Source: Peptoniphilus catoniae (GTDB taxonomy: Bacteria > Bacillota > Clostridia > Tissierellales > Peptoniphilaceae). From it: a stretch of DNA of 64,000 nucleotides. The DNA lies in assembly GCF_901447155.2 (NCBI RefSeq), contig NZ_LR588416.1, positions 62,001 through 126,000 on the forward strand, in the 5' to 3' direction. The translations under genes and the position numbers were made by a program. The notes under the pieces were generated by a model. The model worked only from the letters and a program-made list of their open reading frames with translations, was not told where the DNA came from and did not search any database. Below are positions 52,895-61,482 of the stretch, piece after piece. Numbering within the stretch: the stretch's first letter is position 1; each line of letters starts with the position of its first letter.

Positions 52895-54397
52895 CTAATG
52901 TTTAAAATGCCTATTTTTACTAAATACCATTGAAATGCCAAGCTCATTGCATTTCTTAATGGAATCTTCGTCTCTTAATGAACCTCCCGGTTGAATTATG
53001 GAAGTAAGTCCCATTTGTCCTGCAAGCTTTACACAATCGTCAAAGGGGAAGAAAGCATCTGATGCCAAAACTCCTCCGTCAAAGCTCTTGTCGTAGTGAT
53101 TTTTAATATTTTCAAGAGCCCAAATCCTTGAGGTTTCTCCTCCTCCTATTCCTATAGTTGTCTTATCCTTAACTACAACTACAGCATTGGACTTAACGTG
53201 TTTTACTACCTTCATTGCAAATTTTAAATCCTCAGTTTCCTTTTCTGTAGGAAGCTTATTAGTTACGGGACTAAATTCATCTTCAGCCTGATCTTTTTCT
53301 TGACAGAGAACAGCTCCGTTTAAGTATTTAATATCCATGTCAGCTTTTTTAAGGTCAAAATCTACCTTAACAAGTCTGATGTTTTTCTTCTTTGTTAAAA
53401 TTTCAAGAGCTCCCTTTGTAAAATCTTTTGCAGCTATAATTTCAAGAAAAATCTTTGAGCACTCTTCTGCAAGTTTCTCGTCAACTTCTCCATTTAAAGC
53501 AAGGATTCCTCCAAAAATTGAAAGGCTGTCAGCCTCATAGGCTTTAAGATAGGAATCTAAAAGATTATCCTGTTTTGATACTGCACAGGGTGTGGCATGT
53601 TTTAAGGCTACCGCCGTATTTTTTCCAAGCTCTGCTGCAAGTTCCACAGCTACATTAAGGTCGTTGTAATTATTAAAGGACATTTTTTTGCCATGGATAA
53701 TCTCAGGATTTGACAAGTAGGAATTAATAAATTTGTCCTTATATAATGCTGCCTTTTGTGTTGGGTTTTCTCCATATCTTAAGTCTTCAGCTTTTTCAAA
53801 GCCTAAATTCAAGTAGCCTGTTTCTTTACCGGTTTCTTCTTTAAAGTACCTGGCTATAAGTGAATCATAATATGAAGTAAGGCTGAAAGCTTTTGTAGCA
53901 AGCTCTGCTCTGAAGCTTTCATCTACACTATCAGTTTTTAATTTTTCTATAAGTCTTTCATAATCGCAAACATCGGTTACTACTAAAACATCCTTGTAAT
54001 TTTTAGCCGCAGCTCTTATAAGGGTGGGGCCTCCTATATCTATGTTTTCTATTATTTTAGCCTTGTCTTTAGTTTCCAATGCTCCAGAAAAATCGTAAAG
54101 ATTTACTACAACTATGTCTATAGGAGAAATTTTTTCGTTTTTTATGGTTTCCACATCTTGAGGATTGTCCCTTCTGTATAAAATTCCTCCATGGATATAG
54201 GGGGATAAGGTTTTTACCCTACCTCCTAAGATTTCTTTAAAGTTTGTAACGTTCTCTACAGATACAGCTTCAACTCCGGCCTCTTTAATGGCTTTTAGGG
54301 TGCCTCCTGTAGATATTATTTCGCAACCTAAATCAGATAGGCCTTTAACTAAGAATTTTAAATTAGATTTGTCTGTTACAGAAATTAAGGCTCTCAA
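52895..54397 (-). CDS. purH: Bifunctional AICAR transformylase / IMP cyclohydrolase
   Basis: Last two steps of IMP synthesis, 500 aa. The N-terminal MGS-like cyclohydrolase domain (about 1-190) shows ALISVTDKSNL, STGGT and GGRVKTLSPYIHGGIL. The transformylase domain has LRYGENPTQKA and ALKHATPCAV; it uses 10-formyl-tetrahydrofolate. The ATG overlaps the purN stop by four bases (ATGA), and purDL starts eight bases after its stop. Confidence 0.96.
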   Translation of the reverse strand: MRALISVTDKSNLKFLVKGLSDLGCEIISTGGTLKAIKEAGVEAVSVENVTNFKEILGGRVKTLSPYIHGGILYRRDNPQDVETIKNEKISPIDIVVVNLYDFSGALETKDKAKIIENIDIGGPTLIRAAAKNYKDVLVVTDVCDYERLIEKLKTDSVDESFRAELATKAFSLTSYYDSLIARYFKEETGKETGYLNLGFEKAEDLRYGENPTQKAALYKDKFINSYLSNPEIIHGKKMSFNNYNDLNVAVELAAELGKNTAVALKHATPCAVSKQDNLLDSYLKAYEADSLSIFGGILALNGEVDEKLAEECSKIFLEIIAAKDFTKGALEILTKKKNIRLVKVDFDLKKADMDIKYLNGAVLCQEKDQAEDEFSPVTNKLPTEKETEDLKFAMKVVKHVKSNAVVVVKDKTTIGIGGGETSRIWALENIKNHYDKSFDGGVLASDAFFPFDDCVKLAGQMGLTSIIQPGGSLRDEDSIKKCNELGISMVFSKNRHFKH

Positions 54398-54948
54398 AGA
54401 TTTTCCTCCTCTATTTTTTTAATAGCATCCTTTAAGATTTTATGTTCGATTTCAAGGACCATATCCCTTATTTCATAGGGACTTTTAGCCTTACTTATAT
54501 CCACTTTCCTTTGAAGGACTATATCTCCGTCATCAAGCTTGTTATTAACGTAATGAACTGTTGCACCGGAGAGCTTTTCCTTATTTTTAAATACGGCTTC
54601 GTGAACTGCCATTCCATAAAAGCCCTTTCCACCATACTTAGGCAATAGGGAAGGATGAATATTTATAATTCTGTTTTCATAGTTATTTACTATTTCTTCC
54701 GGAACCTTCTTTAAATATCCGGCCAAAACTATAAAATCTATGCTATAATCTCTAAGTTTATCAAGAAGCTTATCGTCATCTTTTATTACAAAAGAGTCTA
54801 TATTTGCATTGTAACCATGTATTAAGCCCTTGGCGTCTCTGTCAGCTATTATAAGAGATATCTTGCTTTTAAATTCTCCTCTGTTTTCAGCATCTATAAG
54901 TGCCTTAAGATTGGTTCCCGTTCCTGAAATTAAAACAGCTATATTCAT
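54394..54948 (-). CDS. purN: Phosphoribosylglycinamide formyltransferase
   Basis: Formyl-THF-dependent GAR transformylase of 184 aa. Visible: AVLISGTGTNLKALI, catalytic IINIHPSLLP (Asn, His) and GATVHYVNNKLDDGDIVLQ (catalytic Asp). Overlaps purM and purH by four bases each. It links the operon to the folate pool made by the folE operon. Confidence 0.96.
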   Translation of the reverse strand: MNIAVLISGTGTNLKALIDAENRGEFKSKISLIIADRDAKGLIHGYNANIDSFVIKDDDKLLDKLRDYSIDFIVLAGYLKKVPEEIVNNYENRIINIHPSLLPKYGGKGFYGMAVHEAVFKNKEKLSGATVHYVNNKLDDGDIVLQRKVDISKAKSPYEIRDMVLEIEHKILKDAIKKIEEENL

Positions 54949-55985
54949 TTTATCTCCACGCTTTTATTTAGATTCTTAGAGTTTTTTACTTCACCTATTA
55001 GGTAGGCTTCATCATCAGTTGATTCCTTTATAAATTCTATAACCTTTGAGGCGTCATCCTTATCTACTATTACAATCATACCTATTCCCATGTTAAAAGC
55101 TCTATAAAGCTCTTCCTCTTCAATTTTTCCGCTTTGCTTTATAGCTGAGAAAACTTCTCCTATATCCCAGGAGTTTTTGTCTATACTTACAGCTAAACCT
55201 TGAGGAATAATTCTCGGGACATTTTCTAAAAGTCCTCCGCCTGTTATATTGGCTACTCCTTTTATATTAAACCTATCTATTAGGGCAAGGATAGTATTTA
55301 CATATAGCTTTGTAGGCTCTAATAAAACCTCTCCTAAGGTTTTTTCGCTGCCGAAAAAGCTTTCTGTAAGCTCCATTTTAAGCTCTTCAAGGAAAAGCTT
55401 TCTTGCAAGGGAATAACCGTTGGAATGCAAACCGCTTGAAGCAAGTCCTATAATAAGATCTCCCTCTTTAATTTTGCTGCCGTCTATTATTTTATCCTTG
55501 TCTACTATTCCTACGCTAAAGCCTGCCAGGTCATATTCGTCCTTTTGATACATTCCGGGAAGCTCTGCGGTTTCTCCTCCTATAATTGCAGTTCCTGTTT
55601 CCTTACAGGCCTTGGATACACCCTTTACTATTTCAGCTATTTTTTCCGGAATGATTTTATCTATTCCTATATAGTCGAGGAAAAATAAGGGTTTTGCACC
55701 TTGACAAATAAGGTCATTTACACACATTGCAACTAAATCTATGCCTACAGTATCGTGAATGTCCATTTTTTGGGCTATTAGAAGCTTTGTTCCTACACCG
55801 TCTGTAGATGCAAGTAGCACAGGCTCTTTCATATTTTTAAATTCAGAAAGCTCAAAGCCTCCGCTAAAAAGTCCTATATCTCCTAAAACGCCACTTGTTA
55901 CCGTATCCTTAACATGCTTTTTTATAAGTTCAACAGCTTTATTGCCGGAGTCTATATCTACTCCGCTATCTTTATAATTAATCAT
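54945..55985 (-). CDS. purM: Phosphoribosylformylglycinamidine cyclo-ligase (AIR synthetase)
   Basis: ATP-dependent ring closure forming AIR, 346 aa. Pattern: INYKDSGVDIDSGNKAV, STDGVGTKLLIA, GGETAELPGMY, ITGGGLLENVPRI. Located between purF and purN with tight spacing. Confidence 0.96.
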   Translation of the reverse strand: MINYKDSGVDIDSGNKAVELIKKHVKDTVTSGVLGDIGLFSGGFELSEFKNMKEPVLLASTDGVGTKLLIAQKMDIHDTVGIDLVAMCVNDLICQGAKPLFFLDYIGIDKIIPEKIAEIVKGVSKACKETGTAIIGGETAELPGMYQKDEYDLAGFSVGIVDKDKIIDGSKIKEGDLIIGLASSGLHSNGYSLARKLFLEELKMELTESFFGSEKTLGEVLLEPTKLYVNTILALIDRFNIKGVANITGGGLLENVPRIIPQGLAVSIDKNSWDIGEVFSAIKQSGKIEEEELYRAFNMGIGMIVIVDKDDASKVIEFIKESTDDEAYLIGEVKNSKNLNKSVEIK

Positions 55986-55994
55986 ATCTACTCC

Positions 55995-57341
55995 TTATAT
56001 AACAATGGGATCTACAGGATAATCTCCGTTAAAGCAAGCTTTACAAAATCTATCTTCTCTTATTAGGGTTGCCCTTTGAGCGGCTTCAGGTGAAATAAAT
56101 GCCAAAGTATCCGCATCTATCCTTTCCCTTATTTCTTCAACTGACATATTTGCAGCAATTAAGTTCTTTCTACTTGGTGTGTCAATTCCATAATAGCAGG
56201 GGTAGCATACTGGTGGTGAAGTTATCCTCATATGCACTTCCTTGGCTCCGGCTTCTCTCATTCTTTTTATAAGATTTTGTGAAGTGGTTCCTCTGACTAT
56301 GGAGTCATCTATTAATACTATCCTTTTGCCTTCTATTACGTGACGTAGAGGATTTAATTTTAATTTAACAGCCATTTCTCTCTCTTCCTGGGTTGGCTTT
56401 ATGAAGGTTCTACCCATATATCTATTTTTTACCAGTCCCGTAGCGAAAGGAATTCCGGCTTCTTGTGCATAACCTATTGCTGATGGTATTCCGCTATCAG
56501 GTACAGGTACTACTAAATCCACATCACAGGGTGCTTCAATTGAAAGGTACTCTCCGCATCTTCTTCTGTAGTTATAAGCATTTACTTTATCTAAGGTTGC
56601 ATCCTCTCTTGCAAAATAAACATATTCAAAAATGCAGTGTCTTGGCCTTTTAGCCTCGTCTGAAAAATAACTTTTTATTCCGGCTTCATCTATTTCTATA
56701 ATTTCTCCAGGAAGAACGTTTCTGATTTTTTCTATACCTATAATTTCACTTGGTGCATTTTCTGAGCATACTATTATACTGTCTTCACTTTCACCTATTG
56801 TTAAGGGTCTTATGGCTGATGGTCCTCTAAAGGCGATAAGCTTATTTTTCATAAGCAGCACTGCTGAATAAGATCCCCTAATAACCTTCATAGTTTGTTT
56901 AACGGCATCTACTATATTTCCTTTGTAGTATCTTGCTATTAAATATAGTATTACTTCAGTATCAATGGAGGTTTGAAACATAACTCCTTCTTCTTCAAGC
57001 CTTGTTCTTAAAATTTGATGATTTACAAGAGCCCCGTCATAAGCAAGAGCAAATTCATTGCCCTTGGCAAATCCCATTAAAGGCTCAGTATTATAATCGT
57101 GAGATCCTGCAGCACCTGAATATCTTACATGGCCTATTCCTATATTGCCGCTTAATTTCTTAATCATGTTCTCATTAAACACATCTATTACAAGACCTTC
57201 TCCTCTTTCACGATTAAGGTTTTCTCCATCTGATACAACCATACCGCAAGCTTCCTGACCTCTGTGTTGTAAAGAGTTAAGTCCGAAGAATAACTTTGTA
57301 CTTACAGAAGAGTTGGAATAAATACCTATAACTCCGCTCAT
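55995..57341 (-). CDS. purF: PurF-like amidophosphoribosyltransferase with altered glutaminase site
   Basis: First committed purine step: PRPP to phosphoribosylamine. With the ATG at 57341 (AAGGGA upstream; another ATG at 57347), the protein begins MSGVIGIYS, so after Met removal the first residue is Ser where PurF has the catalytic Cys1. Other pocket motifs differ: AYDGALVN replaces AHNGNLVN (oxyanion-hole Asn to Asp) and HVRYSGAAG replaces RYxTxG. The PRTase domain is intact (VLIDDSIVRGTTS), and the Fe-S-type cysteines are kept (RHCIF, VCYPC, FCKACF). It may depend on free ammonia, or use Ser as nucleophile. First gene of the operon. Confidence 0.9.
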   Translation of the reverse strand: MSGVIGIYSNSSVSTKLFFGLNSLQHRGQEACGMVVSDGENLNRERGEGLVIDVFNENMIKKLSGNIGIGHVRYSGAAGSHDYNTEPLMGFAKGNEFALAYDGALVNHQILRTRLEEEGVMFQTSIDTEVILYLIARYYKGNIVDAVKQTMKVIRGSYSAVLLMKNKLIAFRGPSAIRPLTIGESEDSIIVCSENAPSEIIGIEKIRNVLPGEIIEIDEAGIKSYFSDEAKRPRHCIFEYVYFAREDATLDKVNAYNYRRRCGEYLSIEAPCDVDLVVPVPDSGIPSAIGYAQEAGIPFATGLVKNRYMGRTFIKPTQEEREMAVKLKLNPLRHVIEGKRIVLIDDSIVRGTTSQNLIKRMREAGAKEVHMRITSPPVCYPCYYGIDTPSRKNLIAANMSVEEIRERIDADTLAFISPEAAQRATLIREDRFCKACFNGDYPVDPIVI

Positions 57342-57379
57342 TAGCATCCCTTCCCGTTCAATTAAATTAAATAGTCTTC

Positions 57380-57412
57380 CAATAAAAAATAGAGAACCCT
57401 TATTGGTCCCCC
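57380..57412 (-). terminator. Possible attenuator hairpin in the purF leader
   Basis: On the minus strand GGGGACC / GGTTCTC (two G-U pairs) around a 6-nt loop is followed by TATTTTTTATT, about 40-70 nt before purF. It follows the structured region, as expected for leader-controlled attenuation. Confidence 0.5.
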
Positions 57413-57460
57413 TAACACTTAGTTTTAGCTACAAAACTACCTTTTCTCAATGAATAAAAT

Positions 57461-57600
57461 CCACAATCAAGTAAGCTGATTGTCTCTGACCTTAGTGTAG
57501 TGGATACACTTACACCATAAAACCCCATATTTAAATCAATATTAAGTTTTTTTGATTTAATATGAGTAGGCAACATCCTAACCCCCTAACTTGATTATGG
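57461..57600 (-). promoter_or_regulatory. Structured RNA leader upstream of purF, class not recognised
   Basis: A 12-bp closing helix pairs CCATAATCAAGT (57600-57589) with ACTTGATTGTGG (57472-57461), one G-U. Inside are a long AT hairpin (CATATTAAATCAA / TTGATTTAAATATG), a GTGTAAGTG / CACTACAC hairpin and a small TAGG / CCTA stem, forming a multiway junction. It is not a guanine/adenine, PRPP/ykkC or ZTP riboswitch by motif. An attenuator-like hairpin lies between it and purF. Confidence 0.5.
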
Positions 57601-57674
57601 CTATATTATACCATATATGAAGGAATATTAAAGTATTTTATGAAATTTTTAAAGTCTATGTAAAATTATTTATA

Positions 57675-57705
57675 TAAAAAAAGTAGACCAATATCGGTCT
57701 ACTTA
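57675..57705 (-). terminator. Terminator after the OadG-like gene
   Basis: Stem AGTAGACC / GGTCTACT with loop GATATT, followed by TTTTTTTATA on the minus strand. The stem begins within the stop codon of the small gene. Confidence 0.85.
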
Positions 57706-57821
57706 TCTTTAAAAACTTTAAGCATAATCTTAACTGATATATAAAATAAAATCAGTACTGCAAAAACTCCTCCAAGTCCTAATACAGCAACTTCAAATCC
57801 TGATGCTAAAATAGAATTCAT
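57699..57821 (-). CDS. Small OadG/GcdD-like decarboxylase membrane subunit
   Basis: A 40-aa ORF starting at the ATG at 57821 with AGGAGGT four bases upstream; the SD overlaps the stop of the beta-subunit gene. It reads MNSILASGFEVAVLGLGG, then VFAVLILFYISVKIM and a basic tail. This matches the start and single membrane helix of the oxaloacetate-decarboxylase gamma/glutaconyl-CoA-decarboxylase delta family, which stabilises the complex. Translationally coupled to the beta subunit. Confidence 0.75.
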   Translation of the reverse strand: MNSILASGFEVAVLGLGGVFAVLILFYISVKIMLKVFKDK

Positions 57822-57830
57822 ACCTACCTC

Positions 57831-58955
57831 CTAGATAAATAATGGCACCAAGGCCAATATCATACTTCCTGCAACTACTGACCCAAGTTGTCCCGCAACA
57901 TTTGCACTCATTGCCTGCATAAGTATAAAATTCGTTGGATCTTCTTCTTTTGCAAGTTTTTGCACAACTCTTCCGGACATGGGAAAGGCTGATATACCTG
58001 CAGCTCCTATCATAGGATTTACCTTTTCTTTTAAGAAAAGATTTAAAATCTTTGCAAATATAACTCCTCCTGCAGTATCAAAGATAAAGGCAACAAGACC
58101 CATAGCCATAATCATAAGTGTCCTTACATCTAAAAAGGCATCTGCTGTCATAGTTGAACCTATGGTTATTCCTAGAAGTATAGTTACAAGATTTGCCAGC
58201 TCATTTTGTGCAGATATTGATAATCTGTCAAGAACACCGCAAACTCTAATAAGATTTCCGAACATTAAGGCACCTATTAAAGCAACGCTCATAGGAGCAA
58301 TAATTCCGGAAATAATTGTAATTACTATAGGAAATAGTATTTCCACTACCCTAGGTACCTTTACACCGGTATACTTCATTCTTATCTTTCTTTCCTTTTT
58401 AGTTGTTAAAAGCTTTATAACCGGAGGTTGAATAATGGGCACAAGGCTCATATAAGAATATGCTGCTACAGATATAGGTCCAAGATAATTCCTTGCAAAC
58501 TCCTTTGCCACATAAATAGATGTAGGTCCGTCTGCCGCACCTATAATACCTATTGAAGCAGCTTCAGGCAAGGTGAATTGTCCTGTTGCAAGGGCAAACA
58601 TCATAGTGGCAAAAATCCCAAACTGTGCTGCAGCTCCAAAAAACAACATAAAGGGACTGGCTATTAGGGGTTTAAAATCTATCATGGCTCCAACTGCTAT
58701 AAAAATAAGAACAGGGAACAATTCCGTTGCTATACCCGCCTCATACAAAATTGTTAAAAATCCATCTTCTCCCACTGCCGAAGACAGAGGTATATTACAT
58801 AAAATCGCACCGAAGCCTATAGGCAAAAGCAAAGTAGGTTCATATTCCTTCTTTATTGCAAGATATATTAAAATTCCGCCTATAATAAACATAATTATAT
58901 GTCCTAAATTTAGGTTAACTATACCTACCAACAAACCTTCTCTTAATCCTTCCAT
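57831..58955 (-). CDS. Na+-translocating decarboxylase beta subunit (OadB/GcdB family)
   Basis: Polytopic Na+ pump subunit of 374 aa that decarboxylates carboxybiotin and exports Na+. Hallmark regions are intact: GIIGAADGPTSIYVA (region IIIa), AAGISAFPMSGRVVQK and MQAMSANVAGQLGSVVAGS (region VIII). The substrate-specific carboxyltransferase (alpha) and biotin carrier are not in the window. With glutamate dehydrogenase next door, glutaconyl-CoA decarboxylase (GcdB) is the likeliest identity; oxaloacetate or methylmalonyl-CoA decarboxylase cannot be excluded. It lies behind a Mn2+ riboswitch. Confidence 0.9.
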   Translation of the reverse strand: MEGLREGLLVGIVNLNLGHIIMFIIGGILIYLAIKKEYEPTLLLPIGFGAILCNIPLSSAVGEDGFLTILYEAGIATELFPVLIFIAVGAMIDFKPLIASPFMLFFGAAAQFGIFATMMFALATGQFTLPEAASIGIIGAADGPTSIYVAKEFARNYLGPISVAAYSYMSLVPIIQPPVIKLLTTKKERKIRMKYTGVKVPRVVEILFPIVITIISGIIAPMSVALIGALMFGNLIRVCGVLDRLSISAQNELANLVTILLGITIGSTMTADAFLDVRTLMIMAMGLVAFIFDTAGGVIFAKILNLFLKEKVNPMIGAAGISAFPMSGRVVQKLAKEEDPTNFILMQAMSANVAGQLGSVVAGSMILALVPLFI

Positions 58956-58984
58956 AAATTTCCTCTTTTACTTAAATTTTAAAA

Positions 58985-59019
58985 ATAAAAAAAGACCACT
59001 GTAATAAAAACAGTGGTCT
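58985..59019 (-). terminator. Riboswitch-linked terminator
   Basis: Stem AGACCACTGT / ACAGTGGTCT, then a seven-T run, directly before the decarboxylase gene. The 5' stem shares the GAGACC bases of the riboswitch, so the two folds exclude each other. Confidence 0.85.
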
Positions 59020-59095
59020 CGTTTCCAATTTCTTGGTCTTAGCCGGGACTATGCCGTAATGACGACTAAGGTTTATAAACTACTCCCCAATGAAT
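59013..59095 (-). promoter_or_regulatory. Mn2+ riboswitch (yybP-ykoY type)
   Basis: The minus strand carries the conserved elements in order: TTGGGGAGTAG (59090-59080), CGTCATTACGGC, CCGGCTAAGACC and CGAGACC. These match the yybP-ykoY consensus, which binds Mn2+ at the junction of the two loops. The 3' part overlaps a strong terminator, predicting that Mn2+ binding allows read-through into the OadB/OadG genes. It begins about 50 nt after the gdh stop codon, so it also sees transcripts running on from gdh. Confidence 0.88.
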
Positions 59096-59146
59096 TATCT
59101 TCATATAGGATATATTTTTCTAAGTTTATACTTGTAATGCTTGCTA

Positions 59147-60412
59147 TTAATACCAACCTCTAAGTTTCATAGCTTGGTCTATAGATCTTATTGCATACAT
59201 ATAAACAGCTTCTCTTAAGGTTACCTTGTATTCATCAGCTACTCCGAATACTCCTTCAATAGCCTTCATCATGTCTGCTTCTTGTTTTTCTTCTACTTCA
59301 GATTCAGTCCAGTAGTATCCATATTGGTTTTGAACCCATTCGTAATAAGATACAAGAACTCCACCTGAGTTAGTTAAAATATCAGGAGTTAAATTAATAC
59401 CCTTCTTTGCAAGAGCTTCGTCGCCTTGAGGAGTTGTAGGTCCGTTTGCAGCTTCACATACAAGCTTAACATTAAGCTTTTCTGCTTTTTCTGCTGTAAT
59501 AACATTTTCAAGTGCTGCGGGTACTAAAATATCATATTCTTTAGTCCAGAATTCTTCATCTGTAATCTTTTCTGCTCCTGGGAATCCTAGAAGAGTTTTG
59601 TGTTCTTGCTTGTAAGCTAGAAGTTCTTTAAAGTCTATTCCATTTTCATTGTATAGAGCATAGTTTCCTTCTTTTTTATCCCATTCAGCTATAGCACAAA
59701 CTTTTCCACCTTGTCTGCAAATGTTCTTAACCGTAAATGATCCTACGTTACCGAACCCTTGTACAGCTATTTTTGCAGTTTTAATGTCAAGACCGAATCT
59801 CTTTGCTGCTTCTCTTACTACTATAGAAACTCCGAATCCTGTAGCTTCGTTTCTTCCTTCAGATCCGCCGAATGCTACCGGTTTTCCTGTGAAAGTACCT
59901 ATATCCATTCTGTCGCCGTTTAGTTTGGTATATTCGTCAACGAACCAGCTCATTATTTGGCCGTTAGTTCCAACATCTGGTGCAGGAATATCAATTCTTT
60001 CACCAAGATATTTATAAAGACCTCTTACATAACCTCTGCAAAGTTGCTCAAGCTCTCTATCAGAAAGTTCTGAAGGATCTACAGCGATACCGCCCTTACC
60101 TCCACCATAAGGAAGGCCAAGTGCTCCGCCTTTAAAAGTCATCCAAAGTGAAAGTGCTTTTACTTCATCCATGTTTACTGCAGGGTGAAAACGAACGCCG
60201 CCCTTTGCAGGACCAACTGCATCAGAGTGAGCTGATCTCCAACCTTTAAAAGTCTTTAAAGTTCCATCATCCATTTTTACAGGGATAGTAATTTCTATAA
60301 CCCTTTTAGGTTCTTTTAAAAGTTCGTAAACTGCAGGATCTGCTCCTAATTTTTCACAAGCACTTTTTACCTTTTCTTGTGCCGCTACTAGTGGATTTAA
60401 AGTATCTGTCAT
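59147..60412 (-). CDS. gdhA: Glutamate dehydrogenase
   Basis: Oxidises glutamate to 2-oxoglutarate and ammonia (or the reverse), 421 aa, hexameric S_50II-type length. Visible: GPAKGGVRFHP, catalytic lysine region GLPYGGGKGGIAVDP, IPAPDVGTN and the Rossmann motif VQGFGNVGS. No strong indicator of NADP preference was judged by eye. SD AAGGAG. In 2-hydroxyglutarate-pathway fermenters it supplies 2-oxoglutarate. The Mn2+ riboswitch and decarboxylase genes lie immediately downstream. Confidence 0.95.
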   Translation of the reverse strand: MTDTLNPLVAAQEKVKSACEKLGADPAVYELLKEPKRVIEITIPVKMDDGTLKTFKGWRSAHSDAVGPAKGGVRFHPAVNMDEVKALSLWMTFKGGALGLPYGGGKGGIAVDPSELSDRELEQLCRGYVRGLYKYLGERIDIPAPDVGTNGQIMSWFVDEYTKLNGDRMDIGTFTGKPVAFGGSEGRNEATGFGVSIVVREAAKRFGLDIKTAKIAVQGFGNVGSFTVKNICRQGGKVCAIAEWDKKEGNYALYNENGIDFKELLAYKQEHKTLLGFPGAEKITDEEFWTKEYDILVPAALENVITAEKAEKLNVKLVCEAANGPTTPQGDEALAKKGINLTPDILTNSGGVLVSYYEWVQNQYGYYWTESEVEEKQEADMMKAIEGVFGVADEYKVTLREAVYMYAIRSIDQAMKLRGWY

Positions 60413-60628
60413 TATTTAACACTCCTTTTCTCCATATACATATGGACTAATAAATTTTATAAAATTCATGCGTACTAATTATAACAAATGAGATATCTTA
60501 ATTCAATATAACATATTTTTATACAACACAAAACACTGTATAAAACAAATATTATATAATATACATAAATTAAAATAACCTGTTTAAATTTTTGTACCAA
60601 CTTTACAGATAAGGTTAGTTCTAATATC

Positions 60629-61390
60629 TCACTTATCTTCTTTTCCAACAAGGTAATAGGAAATACTTACTAAAAGTCCTCCAACTATATTTCCTATAGT
60701 TGCAGGGACCAAATTGTGTAGTGCCATAGCAAGGGTAACCTCATTTGATAAAAGTCCTCCCAAAATATATACAGTCATGTTTGCAATACTGTGTTCAAAG
60801 CCTAAGGCTACAAATGGAAGAATACACCAAAATATCATAATGAGCTTTCCCGACTCGCTTTTCATCTTTAAGCAAGCAAGAACTCCAAGGCACACAAATA
60901 TATTACACATAATACCTTTAAAAAATATAGCCATTACATCTGCTTTACTTTTTGAAATTGCAAGACCTACAACTGCATCTCCAACAGGAGTGCCTTTAGC
61001 TGCGGTTCCTAAGAATAAAACAGATACTATAAGTGCACCTACAAAATTTCCCACATAGGAAAAGGCACAAACCTTAACTGCATCTGATCCTCTAAGGGCC
61101 CCTCCGAAAGCTCCTCCCGACATAGTCATAACATTTCCCGTGAAAAGATCCGCACCAAGCATCATAACCAAGGACAATGCCATGCTGAATACAAAACCGT
61201 TTATAAGTTTTACAAAGGGTCTATCCACACCTGCGAAAATAGATTGACTAAGTGACATAATAAGAATTCCAAGACCTATGTAGAAGCCTGCAATAATTGC
61301 CGACACAAAATATCTGGACTTGGACTTATCGTATAGGGCAAATTTTTTCAAAGCCGCCGATTTAATAGCTTCCAATGCTTCGTTATACAT
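60629..61390 (-). CDS. Formate/nitrite transporter (FNT) family channel
   Basis: Pentameric aquaporin-fold channel of 253 aa for small monovalent anions such as formate, nitrite or hydrosulfide. Six helices are visible; the family patterns GADLFTGNVM (TM3 broken helix) and ALGFEHSIANM (TM5 broken helix with pore His) are present. Which anion it carries is not readable here. Separated from gdh by an AT-rich 216-bp spacer without an obvious gene; a TATAAT-like box lies in it. Confidence 0.9.
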   Translation of the reverse strand: MYNEALEAIKSAALKKFALYDKSKSRYFVSAIIAGFYIGLGILIMSLSQSIFAGVDRPFVKLINGFVFSMALSLVMMLGADLFTGNVMTMSGGAFGGALRGSDAVKVCAFSYVGNFVGALIVSVLFLGTAAKGTPVGDAVVGLAISKSKADVMAIFFKGIMCNIFVCLGVLACLKMKSESGKLIMIFWCILPFVALGFEHSIANMTVYILGGLLSNEVTLAMALHNLVPATIGNIVGGLLVSISYYLVGKEDK

Positions 61391-61482
61391 TTCTCATCCC
61401 CTTATTCCTGCTATAGCATAATCTCCTTTTGTCTAATTATAGTCGAAATTTAAAAGTTTATATCAATCTTGAAAAAACCTTT

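Noticed and set aside
57461-57600. Guanine/adenine or PRPP riboswitch before purF
   Set aside because: The conserved TATGG, TTCTACC and CCG-type core of purine aptamers, and the ykkC/PRPP core, are absent; structure kept only as unassigned.
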